The position numbers and the translations under genes are program-made. A stretch of 17,934 nt of DNA from the NCBI GenBank assembly GCA_035542775.1, contig DATKKX010000260.1, positions 1-17,934 of the forward strand, written 5' to 3'. Shown here piece by piece: positions 8,436 to 14,667 of the stretch. The notes under the pieces are model-generated. The model was not told the DNA's origin. It saw only the letters and a program-made list of their open reading frames with translations, and did not search any database. Position 1 is the first letter of the stretch. Every line of letters starts with the position of its first letter. The DNA comes from DATKKX01 sp035542775 (GTDB lineage: Bacteria; Planctomycetota; Phycisphaerae; UBA1845; UTPLA1).

Positions 8436-9632
8436 CTACGGCCCCAGGGCTTTCAACTGCTGCCGCAGCTTCGTGTTTCGTGCCGCCGCTCTGCGCAGCT
8501 CTTCGACCCGCTGATCAAGAGTGCGATAGACACGCCGCAGCCGTCTGGGCTTATTGCGGATGAGCACGTATTGGGCGAGCAGCGGGAGGGTGACGCTGGC
8601 GCAACTGTAAACCACGACGTTGTTCTTCGTCGCGTCCTTGACCTTTCCCCAACTTTTGGCCTCGCTTGGCGTGGCACCGGACAAACCTCCCCAGTGGGGC
8701 GCGTCGGTGGTCAGTTGGATGAAGTAGTCATGGCCGCCTTTGTGGTCGTACAGGAACTGGTCCAGGGCCGGTTGCGTTTGCAGATAGAAGTTCTTGGGAC
8801 TTCCTCCGCCCACCATTACCACGCCGTTCCGCTCGGATGCGCGGACGATCGCCGCCGTCTCGATGACGTCCTGAACCGGATCGAGCCGGACCGGCTCGCT
8901 GAACAGATTGGTCACGATGAGGGCCAGGGCGATGGAGCTGTCTCCGGGGCTTGACGTGTATATGGGCACATCGCACCTCTGGGCGGTGATGAGCATGGAT
9001 TTTTCGGGGCGAGGCGCGACCCTGGCCAATTGCCGCCCGAGAAGCCAGTGGAATTCAGCGCTGGACAAGGGTCTTGAGCGCTCGATGCGCTCGACCGCCC
9101 TCTGGATGACTCTGTCAGTGGCCAGCAACGTCTCGTTGTCGCCGATGAAAGTGTCATAGATTCGGGCGATGTTGACTTCCGCCAGCTCGTTGTCATCCAT
9201 GGCCCAGTGCCCCTGCGTGACCGGAAAGCCGAACGTCCGGTGCAGGTCGTGGTACAGGTTAGCGCCCGTGGAGATGATCCAATCGACGAACCCGGCCTCC
9301 ATCAGGTCGATCAGGACGCCCTGTATGCCGATGGGGGTCATCGCGCCGCTCAGCGTCAAGCCGACCGTCGCTCCCGAATTCAGCATGCGGGAATAGAGCT
9401 GGCACGCCTCGGCCAGCCGCCGTCCGTTGAAGCCGCTGCGAGCGTAGCAGTGGTCGATCATGTCGGCGACGTTCGTATGGGGCCGAAGGTGAATCGGCTC
9501 CACCTGGGGGCCGGACATGAACGCCGCCCGCCGACGGGCGAGATCGCTCCGGCCATGGTGTCGCGGGAGCTTGCTCCTGGAAGGCTTGCCCTTGGTCGGG
9601 CCGGCTTTGCGGGAATGCGATTGGCTTTTCAT
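8436..9632 (-). CDS. Deoxyhypusine synthase family protein (possible homospermidine-type aminobutyl transferase)
   Basis: A 398-residue member of the NAD-dependent deoxyhypusine synthase family, which transfers the aminobutyl group of spermidine to an acceptor. Seen in the sequence: the STGANLYHD nucleotide-site block (residues 121-129), TSSPGDSSIAL (227-235 region), VMVGGGSPKNF (about 273-282) and SGATPSEAKSWGK, where K330 corresponds to the catalytic lysine of the SWGK motif. Bacteria lack eIF5A, so the usual acceptor is absent; bacterial homologues have been linked to polyamine (homospermidine) synthesis, and that role is inferred here. The first 38 residues are an unusual basic Ser/Lys/Arg/His-rich extension, and the last 35 residues are helical and charged (possible coiled coil). 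ATG 9632 has AAGGA seven bases upstream; Met39 is an alternative that would remove the extension. The gene converges on its left neighbour with only 20 bases between stops. Confidence 0.88.
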   Translation of the reverse strand: MKSQSHSRKAGPTKGKPSRSKLPRHHGRSDLARRRAAFMSGPQVEPIHLRPHTNVADMIDHCYARSGFNGRRLAEACQLYSRMLNSGATVGLTLSGAMTPIGIQGVLIDLMEAGFVDWIISTGANLYHDLHRTFGFPVTQGHWAMDDNELAEVNIARIYDTFIGDNETLLATDRVIQRAVERIERSRPLSSAEFHWLLGRQLARVAPRPEKSMLITAQRCDVPIYTSSPGDSSIALALIVTNLFSEPVRLDPVQDVIETAAIVRASERNGVVMVGGGSPKNFYLQTQPALDQFLYDHKGGHDYFIQLTTDAPHWGGLSGATPSEAKSWGKVKDATKNNVVVYSCASVTLPLLAQYVLIRNKPRRLRRVYRTLDQRVEELRRAAARNTKLRQQLKALGP

Positions 9633-9702
9633 TCAGCAGTCCTTGTCTTGCGATCAATCCGGTCAGCCGCCGCTGGGTCCGAGTGCGGCGGAAGGGATGA
9701 CG

Positions 9703-9731
9703 AGGTTAACAGCTTGTGCGGCGGTTGGCAA
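9703..9731 (-). promoter_or_regulatory. Candidate promoter for the deoxyhypusine-synthase-like gene
   Basis: On the minus strand TTGCCA (complement of 9726-9731) and TAACCT (complement of 9703-9708) are spaced by exactly 17 bases, about 70 bases before the start codon. The -35 box matches well and the -10 box poorly. It lies in the 297-base divergent spacer shared with RNase D. Confidence 0.3.
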
Positions 9732-9828
9732 AAGCGGAGTGAATCAGCCGGGGGATCATCGCCCTCGTCCGGCGTATGCGGGACGAACGTGCGCTTGCCC
9801 TGCGGGATCCGCGGCCCTTCCGCGCGGC

Positions 9829-9856
9829 TTGCGGCGGTACGGCGTCGGACTACACT
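9829..9856 (+). promoter_or_regulatory. Candidate promoter for RNase D
   Basis: TTGCGG (9829-9834) and TACACT (9851-9856) are spaced by 16 bases, about 60 bases before the RNase D leader ORF. Partial matches to the sigma70 consensus only. Confidence 0.3.
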
Positions 9857-9915
9857 GAGTCATGAGGGTAACGCGAACGGGGGGTGTTGGGGCGTTCCCT
9901 TGAGGAGGTTGACGG

Positions 9916-9933
9916 ATGGCGGTGCAACCGTGA
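9916..9933 (+). CDS. Five-codon leader ORF (MAVQP) overlapping the RNase D start
   Basis: ATG 9916 has the best ribosome-binding site in this stretch (AGGAGG 9903-9908, 7-base spacing) but reads only five codons before TGA at 9931-9933. That stop overlaps GTG 9930-9932, the most likely start of RNase D, as GTGA. This is the geometry of translational coupling: a ribosome ending on the leader can restart on RNase D, whose own start has no close Shine-Dalgarno. An alternative is an indel (real or sequencing) between the ATG and the RNase D frame. Confidence 0.4.
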   Translation: MAVQP

Positions 9934-11108
9934 CGGATGTGCGTACGCCGGAGATCATTACCGAAGACTCGGCTTTGGCCGACATGTGTTCGCGCGTTTC
10001 CAAGGAGGGGATGTTCGCTTTTGACACGGAGTTCGTGGGAGAGGAGTGCTACCAGGCGGAAGTGTGCCTCGTTCAAGTGGCGACGGATTCGCTGTGCGCG
10101 ATCATCGATCCCATGGACGGCCTAGATCTCTCGCCTTTCTGGGAACTGGTGGTCGACGAGCGGATTCGCGTCGTCGTCCATGCCGGCGCCGAGGACCTTG
10201 GGATCTGCTGGAAGCAGGTCGGCAAAGCGGCGGCGAACGTATTTGACGTGCAGGTCGCCGCCGGCCTTGTCGGATTGGGCTATCCCATCAACCTGGGACG
10301 GCTGGCTCAAATGACGGTTCGGACTCGAATCCACAAGTCACAGACGTTGAGCGATTGGCGCAAGCGCCCGTTGACCGCGGATCAGATCCGTTATGCCGTG
10401 GAGGACGTGATCCACCTGCCGGAGATATACCGCGTGCTCGATGCACGCCTGAGCGCCCTGGGGCGGCGGGAATGGGCGAACGAAGAATTCGCCGCCATGT
10501 GCACCCCCGAGCATTTCGCGCCGACCGGAGAACAGAAGCTGCGTCGACTGAGAGGCATCGGCTCATTGACGGCCCAGGAGCTGGCCGTTGCCGAGGCGCT
10601 GGTCGAGGAGCGCGACAAGCTGGCCCAGGAATATGATCGCCCGGCGCGCGGCGTGCTCCGGGACCATCTGCTCGTGGAGATGGCCCGCAGGGGTTGGACC
10701 GACATCGCCAAGCTCCGGTCTCTTCGCGGTTTGAACCTCAGCGCTGCTGCTCTGCGCCGTCTGGCGGCGGCCATAGGGCGAGCGATGAGCCTTCCCCGCG
10801 AGGCCTGGCCCGAACCCACCTCGGATGAGGATGACCCCGAGGAAGAGGTCCTGATCGCCCTGAGCACAGCCTTCCTTCGCGATTTCTGCGCCCACAACCA
10901 CCTGTCCTTTGCCTTGCTGGCCAACAAGCAGGATCTCCGCAGCTTCGTCCGGAGCCACACCCGCCAGCCCTATCCAGCATGCCCGCCTGCTCTGAACCGC
11001 GGCTGGCGAGGCCTCGCTGTCGGCGGTCTGCTGGAGCGCCTTTTTTCGGGGAAATGCGCCCTTCGCGTGGGGTCCGGCGACGCTGGTTATAGGCTCCTCA
11101 TCGAATGA
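9930..11108 (+). CDS. rnd: Ribonuclease D (DEDDy 3'-5' exoribonuclease with HRDC region)
   Basis: Trims 3' ends of tRNA precursors and other structured RNAs in the cytoplasm. The 392-residue length is close to E. coli RNase D (375). All catalytic residues are present: Exo I FDTEFVGE (D32, E34), Exo II HAGAEDLG (D89) and Exo III YAVED (Y155, D159), the DEDDy set. An HRDC-type helical region follows (about residues 200-295, including LRRLRGIGSLTAQELAVAEA), then a second C-terminal helical region with ALNRGWRGLAVGGLLERLF. The frame is open back to 9207, but that part is antisense to the neighbouring gene and has no homology. GTG 9930 is chosen because the folded domain begins just after it and because it overlaps the stop of the leader ORF. 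TTG 9900 or TTG 9909 are alternatives with worse ribosome-site geometry. Confidence 0.92.
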   Translation: MTDVRTPEIITEDSALADMCSRVSKEGMFAFDTEFVGEECYQAEVCLVQVATDSLCAIIDPMDGLDLSPFWELVVDERIRVVVHAGAEDLGICWKQVGKAAANVFDVQVAAGLVGLGYPINLGRLAQMTVRTRIHKSQTLSDWRKRPLTADQIRYAVEDVIHLPEIYRVLDARLSALGRREWANEEFAAMCTPEHFAPTGEQKLRRLRGIGSLTAQELAVAEALVEERDKLAQEYDRPARGVLRDHLLVEMARRGWTDIAKLRSLRGLNLSAAALRRLAAAIGRAMSLPREAWPEPTSDEDDPEEEVLIALSTAFLRDFCAHNHLSFALLANKQDLRSFVRSHTRQPYPACPPALNRGWRGLAVGGLLERLFSGKCALRVGSGDAGYRLLIE

Positions 11109-11123
11109 TCCGGTCTTCCCGGA

Positions 11124-11154
11124 TTGACCTCCTGCCCGCGCATAGGCTACATAA
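11124..11154 (+). promoter_or_regulatory. Candidate promoter for the HTH-EIIA gene
   Basis: TTGACC (11124-11129, five of six consensus bases) is followed after 18 bases by TACATA (11148-11153), with an AT-richer ACATAAG stretch. It lies 16 bases after the RNase D stop and would give a leader of about 170 bases to the HTH-EIIA gene, separating the two genes transcriptionally. Confidence 0.35.
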
Positions 11155-11327
11155 GACGAGTGGAGCCGGGCGTCTCGGCGACCGGCGAGCCCCTGCAAAC
11201 ATCAGGCTGCTGCTATAGGACGCCCTGGGGTGTGCCGATAGCAGAGATTGATCGGACTGCTCAAGGCGCGTGCGGTAGGAGCGGTGTGTGATCGTCGGCC
11301 TTGGGGTGACGCGAGGGGGCGTCAGAG

Positions 11328-12062
11328 ATGTCGCTCGCCGCGCACGCACGGCGTCCGTGGTGGTATGCAATGCCGCGAACCTTAATCGGTGTCAAGGAAG
11401 TGGCCGCCAGCCTGCACGTCTCCACGCGAGAGGTCGTGCGGATGGCGGAGCGCGGCATTCTGCCCGGTTCGCGCGTCCGGGGGGTCTGGCGATTCAGGGC
11501 CGGGGAAATCTGGAACTGGATTGAGGCCAACCTCGAGAGCCTGCCGGCGCGTCGGGAAAAGGACAAACACCCGGAGGCTCCCGCCGGATTGCTCATCACC
11601 CCGGCGCTCAAGGAATGCGCGGTCGCGGTCGGCCTCGTGGCCAAAACAAAGTCGTCCGTGCTCCGGGCTCTCGTTGACCTCGCCGAGCATGCCGATCCGA
11701 CGCTGGATGGCCCCGCGCTGGTCGAGGCGCTCCAAGAGCGGGAAGCTCAGGGCTCGACCGCTTTGCAGGATGGTGTCGCGGTGCCACATCCGTCCCGCCC
11801 TTTCTATTCTGAAGGGCCCGTGCTCGCCGCCGCCAGGACCTCGCAGGGTGTCGTGTTCGGTGAGCGTCGAGGCGGGCTGACCGACCTGTTCTTCCTGATC
11901 TGCAGCCCGGACCAAGTGAGTCACCTGCTCCTCCTGGGCCGCCTTTGCCGGCTGATGCTGGATCCAAAGCTCCAGCAAGCCTTGCGCGCGGCTCCCACTC
12001 CTGCGACGTTTGTGGACGCCATCCGCGAGGCCGAGGAATCGCTGGAGCAGAACGCCGCGTGA
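11328..12062 (+). CDS. Helix-turn-helix / PTS EIIA (PtsN-like) fusion protein
   Basis: A 244-residue cytoplasmic protein in two parts. Residues about 17-65 form an excisionase/MerR-type DNA-binding helix-turn-helix (GVKEVAASLHVSTREVVRMA, then GVWRFRAGEIWNWIEANL). Residues about 88-240 form a fructose/nitrogen-type PTS IIA domain (EIIA-2), with the phosphorylatable histidine in GVAVPHPSR (H154) and the following beta strands VLAAARTSQGVVFG and DLFFLICSPD. EIIA-2 domains accept phosphate from HPr or NPr. No transporter or HPr gene is near, so the protein is probably regulatory, with phosphorylation perhaps controlling DNA binding (inferred). ATG 11328 has GAGGGGG at 11313-11319 with 8-base spacing; ATG 11370 (MPRTLIGVKEV, giving 230 residues) begins closer to the domain and is a real alternative. 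Confidence 0.85.
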   Translation: MSLAAHARRPWWYAMPRTLIGVKEVAASLHVSTREVVRMAERGILPGSRVRGVWRFRAGEIWNWIEANLESLPARREKDKHPEAPAGLLITPALKECAVAVGLVAKTKSSVLRALVDLAEHADPTLDGPALVEALQEREAQGSTALQDGVAVPHPSRPFYSEGPVLAAARTSQGVVFGERRGGLTDLFFLICSPDQVSHLLLLGRLCRLMLDPKLQQALRAAPTPATFVDAIREAEESLEQNAA

Positions 12063-12106
12063 CCGTCGTCTGAGCGCGTTCAAGCCTGAGCATTACCGCA
12101 GCTTTC

Positions 12107-12135
12107 TTGACGACAGAAGCAGCCTCTCCTAAAAT
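12107..12135 (+). promoter_or_regulatory. Strong sigma70-type promoter of the kinase/phosphatase operon
   Basis: TTGACG (12107-12112) and TAAAAT (12130-12135) match the consensus at five of six positions each and are spaced by the optimal 17 bases. Transcription should start near 12142, leaving a leader of about 185 bases before the kinase GTG. The promoter position excludes a kinase start at the upstream end of the open frame (12136). Confidence 0.75.
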
Positions 12136-12231
12136 TTGGGCCGTCAAGGGTTTAGCACCCATCTGATCTGGCTGCGAGGTCGTGCCTCAGCACTTTGGCG
12201 CAGCAGGGCATGCCACGCGGCCACGATGATT

Positions 12232-12247
12232 CCCTCCGGGTGGAGGG
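12232..12247 (+). other. Hairpin in the kinase leader
   Basis: CCCTCC (12232-12237) and GGAGGG (12242-12247) form a 6-bp GC-rich stem with a GGGT loop inside the predicted 5' leader, about 80 bases before the kinase start. GCACCC at 12158-12163 could compete by pairing with GGGTGC at 12245-12250. This is suggestive of leader structure only. Confidence 0.3.
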
Positions 12248-12327
12248 TGCATGACAGTTGGGGTTTTGCTATACCCATTAAGGGCCTGCGTGGCCTTCGT
12301 CGAATTCCAGAGGGGCGCGAGCGGACT

Positions 12328-13341
12328 GTGACAGACCTAGTGTCCGGGTACAACATCCTCCAGAAGCTGGGCGACGGTGCCCGTTCGCAGGTGTATCAAG
12401 TCGTCAAACCCGAGACCGGCGAGCTCTTCGCCTTCAAGCGGGTTCAACGCGAGAAGAATGAAGACTGCCGGTTCCTCGATCAAGCGATCCGCGAGTTCGA
12501 GATTTCGAGCCGCCTGAATCACCCCTATCTCCGCAAGGCCTACGAGCTGAAGCGGATCCGGCAGTTTTTCAAGCTGGTCGAGGTCCAAGTAGTGATGGAG
12601 TTCGTGGACGGCATCAGTCTCGACAAGCGCCGTCCTGAACGTATCGACGAAACGGTGGATCTGTTCTTGAAGGTGGCCGAGGCGCTGGATGCGATGCACC
12701 AGCAGGGCCTGATCCATACCGACATCAAGCCCAACAACATTCTCGTGACCGCTGACTCGACGGTGAAGATCATCGACTTCGGGCAGAGTTGCCTGATCGG
12801 TTTTCGGAAGCCGAGGATACAGGGCACGCCGGACTACATTGCGCCGGAGCAGGTCGAGCGGCGGCATCTGACGCAGCAGACCGACGTATTCAACTTTGGA
12901 GCGACGCTGTATTGGGCTCTGACCGGGGAGACGTATCCGACGTTGATCACCAAGAAAGGCAAGCAGACCGATCCGATCTCCGCCCGGCGCAGGCCGGTGC
13001 CGTCGCCGCAGGAACTGAACCCGGACATCCCCTCCGCCCTGTCCAAGCTGGCAATGCAGAGCTGCCTGCACGAGATGAGCCGCCGACCCCGGGACATGAA
13101 AGAGATCATCACCCAGCTGGAGATGATTCATCACGTGCTGATGAAGCGACGACGGACGGGCCAGGAGGTGCCGGGCGGCGCTTCGGGGCAGCCGCCGTCT
13201 CCAACTCCGGCCTCAGCGGTGCCTGAGCCCGTCGATTATGCGGCCGACTCGGACGATTCATATGATTTCTCCGGATTCATTCGCGAGGTGGTCGAGGAGG
13301 AGACCAAAGACCACAAACGCGAATCCGACGAGGCGCCATGA
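12328..13341 (+). CDS. Soluble Ser/Thr protein kinase (Hanks type, HTD variant)
   Basis: A 337-residue protein kinase that phosphorylates protein Ser/Thr residues using ATP. Seen: a glycine loop LGDGARSQVY (residues 14-23), ATP lysine AFKRV (K37), catalytic loop HTDIKPNN (H130, D132, K134, N137), DFG (150-152), activation segment ending IAPE (171-174), and DVFNFGATLYWALTG in the F-helix region. Catalytic residues are intact, but the HRD arginine is Thr, so it is a non-RD kinase, probably not controlled by standard activation-loop phosphorylation (inferred). After about residue 275 comes a Pro-rich linker and an acidic tail with several Ser/Tyr/Asp (DSDDSYDF). No transmembrane segment or sensor domain is visible, unlike many bacterial Hanks kinases. 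GTG 12328 is chosen because the kinase fold starts there and AGAGGGG lies at 12309-12315, though its 12-base spacing is long; GTG 12340 is an alternative. The gene overlaps the following phosphatase by ATGA. Confidence 0.88.
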   Translation: MTDLVSGYNILQKLGDGARSQVYQVVKPETGELFAFKRVQREKNEDCRFLDQAIREFEISSRLNHPYLRKAYELKRIRQFFKLVEVQVVMEFVDGISLDKRRPERIDETVDLFLKVAEALDAMHQQGLIHTDIKPNNILVTADSTVKIIDFGQSCLIGFRKPRIQGTPDYIAPEQVERRHLTQQTDVFNFGATLYWALTGETYPTLITKKGKQTDPISARRRPVPSPQELNPDIPSALSKLAMQSCLHEMSRRPRDMKEIITQLEMIHHVLMKRRRTGQEVPGGASGQPPSPTPASAVPEPVDYAADSDDSYDFSGFIREVVEEETKDHKRESDEAP

Positions 13342-14210
13342 CTTCCTCCGCCGGCCAGTTTGACGCGGACCAGGCTATCGCGACGTTCCGCGAGGCGGCG
13401 CGGCTCAACCTTGAGGACCCGTACCGCAAGGGCGCCATGATTCGCTTGCCGGGCTATGGGCAGGTGGTCATGACGGGGGATCTGCACGGGCACCGCAAGA
13501 ACCTCGCCAAGCTGGAAAAATACGCCATGCTTGACCGCGTGACGGCCCGCCATGTGATCCTGCACGAGATCGTGCACGCGGACGTGCAGGCGTCGCAGGT
13601 GGATCACTCGCACGAGGCCTTGCTCGAGGCGGCGAGATACAAGTGCGAATTCCCAGATCAGGTCCACTTCCTTCAATCGAACCACGAGCTCGCCCAGCTC
13701 ACGGACTACCCCATCGCCAAGAACGGTCGGGCAGTTCTGGAGGATTTCAACGCGGGGGTGGCGACGGCTTACGGGGCGAACCGCGCCTCCGGGGTGCTGG
13801 CAGCCATCTCGGAGTTCATCGCGTCGTTTCCCCTGGCCGCCCGGACGGAGAACCGCGTATGGCTGTCGCACTCGCTGCCGAACTTCTACGACATGGACGA
13901 GTTTTCGGCTGACATCTTCAATCGCCAGCCGACCATAGAAGACCTTCACGAGAACAGGTCGATCTTCCACATGGTCTGGGGGCGACGCTATACGGTGGAA
14001 CAGCTTGAGGCGCTGAGCCAACTCCTCGACGTGGATCTCTTCATCACCGGCCATCAGCCCCAGGAGATGGGCTATGCCGTCATGTTCGACAGGCTCATCA
14101 TCCTTGCCAGCGACCACAACCACGGCAGTTTTCTGCCATTCGACCTGTCCAAGAAGCAAACCGCCCCGGACCTCATCCGCAATATCCGCAAGTTCGTAGC
14201 CGTGGCCTGA
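13338..14210 (+). CDS. PPP-like metallophosphoesterase coupled to the kinase
   Basis: A 290-residue cytoplasmic protein of the calcineurin-like/PPP metallophosphoesterase superfamily. Motifs in order: VVMTGDLHGH (D48, H50), LQSNHELAQ (N115, H116, the GNHE motif with Ser for Gly), LSHSLPN (H178) and FITGHQPQEM (H239). The second canonical motif, GDxxDRG, should lie near residues 72-82 but reads HVILHEIVHAD, so the bridging aspartate and the arginine are missing; E77 or a His could substitute. Its start overlaps the kinase stop (ATGA), indicating translational coupling and a likely role in reversing the kinase's phosphorylations. A Ser/Thr or Tyr protein phosphatase is the favoured call; a nucleotide phosphoesterase or a catalytically impaired binding protein remain possible. 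Confidence 0.78.
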   Translation: MTSSAGQFDADQAIATFREAARLNLEDPYRKGAMIRLPGYGQVVMTGDLHGHRKNLAKLEKYAMLDRVTARHVILHEIVHADVQASQVDHSHEALLEAARYKCEFPDQVHFLQSNHELAQLTDYPIAKNGRAVLEDFNAGVATAYGANRASGVLAAISEFIASFPLAARTENRVWLSHSLPNFYDMDEFSADIFNRQPTIEDLHENRSIFHMVWGRRYTVEQLEALSQLLDVDLFITGHQPQEMGYAVMFDRLIILASDHNHGSFLPFDLSKKQTAPDLIRNIRKFVAVA

Positions 14211-14249
14211 GGCGGCGGGGGCCTTCGTCGGCCTTGGCAGCCGGGGATC

Positions 14250-14537
14250 CTATTTGAGCCAGGAGTCGAGCATTTTGCTCAAGCTCTTCATCTGCCGGTC
14301 GGCGAGAGCTTTCTTACAGGCTGCCGCAGGCCGCCGAATTCTGTAGCCCTTGTCACCCAACTCCACTTTGATCCCCATGTCGTCGAGGCTGTTCAGGTCG
14401 CGGAAAATCGTGCGCCGGGAGGTTTTCAATTTGACCTGCAGTTGCTGGACGGTGGCGCCGCTGCCCGAGCAGAGCGCGCGGCAGATCTTCATCAGTCGCC
14501 TGAGTTGACCGCCATCGACAACCATGACCTGTCCCAT
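14250..14537 (-). CDS. Stand-alone winged-helix transcriptional regulator (HTH_11 / DeoR-like)
   Basis: A 95-residue DNA-binding protein. Residues about 9-70 match the HTH_11/YafY-type winged helix: LRRLMKICRALCSGSGATVQ, then LKTSRRTIFRDLNSLDDMGI as the recognition-helix region, and the wing strand DKGYRIRRPA. Such domains usually head WYL or DeoR-type sensor proteins; here only a short basic helical tail follows, so no ligand-binding part is present. It could be an autonomous repressor or a cut-down descendant of a larger regulator. ATG 14537 has GGAG eight bases upstream; Met5 is an alternative. It converges on the phosphatase gene (39 bases between stops) and lies 130 bases downstream of the AsmA-like gene on the same strand, with no clear terminator between, so it could be the last gene of that unit. 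Confidence 0.75.
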   Translation of the reverse strand: MGQVMVVDGGQLRRLMKICRALCSGSGATVQQLQVKLKTSRRTIFRDLNSLDDMGIKVELGDKGYRIRRPAAACKKALADRQMKSLSKMLDSWLK

Positions 14538-14667
14538 GATAGAGGCTCCAAGGATGGTGGATACGTATTCCGGGTCTCGTCACCGCATAGACGGACCATT
14601 TGCCGCGCGGCGAATCCTACTTGAATGCCGTCGGCGTGTCACGCCCTCCGAATGGATTTCTTACTAT

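Noticed and set aside
8406..8436. GCCGGC repeats at the junction of the two convergent genes as a bidirectional terminator
   Set aside because: GCCGGC is self-complementary and common at this GC content, the loop is long and no T tract follows.
9207..9929. N-terminal extension of the RNase D frame by about 240 codons
   Set aside because: Most of it is antisense to the deoxyhypusine-synthase-like gene and has no homology. RNase D proteins begin close to the Exo I motif.
11108..11124. Hairpin ATCCGG / CCGGAT right after RNase D as a terminator
   Set aside because: The stem is only 6 bp and there is no T-rich tail; it also overlaps the candidate -35 box of the next gene.
12136..12327. Kinase start at the upstream end of its open frame
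   Set aside because: It would begin at the predicted transcription start of a strong promoter, and the added residues do not resemble a domain.
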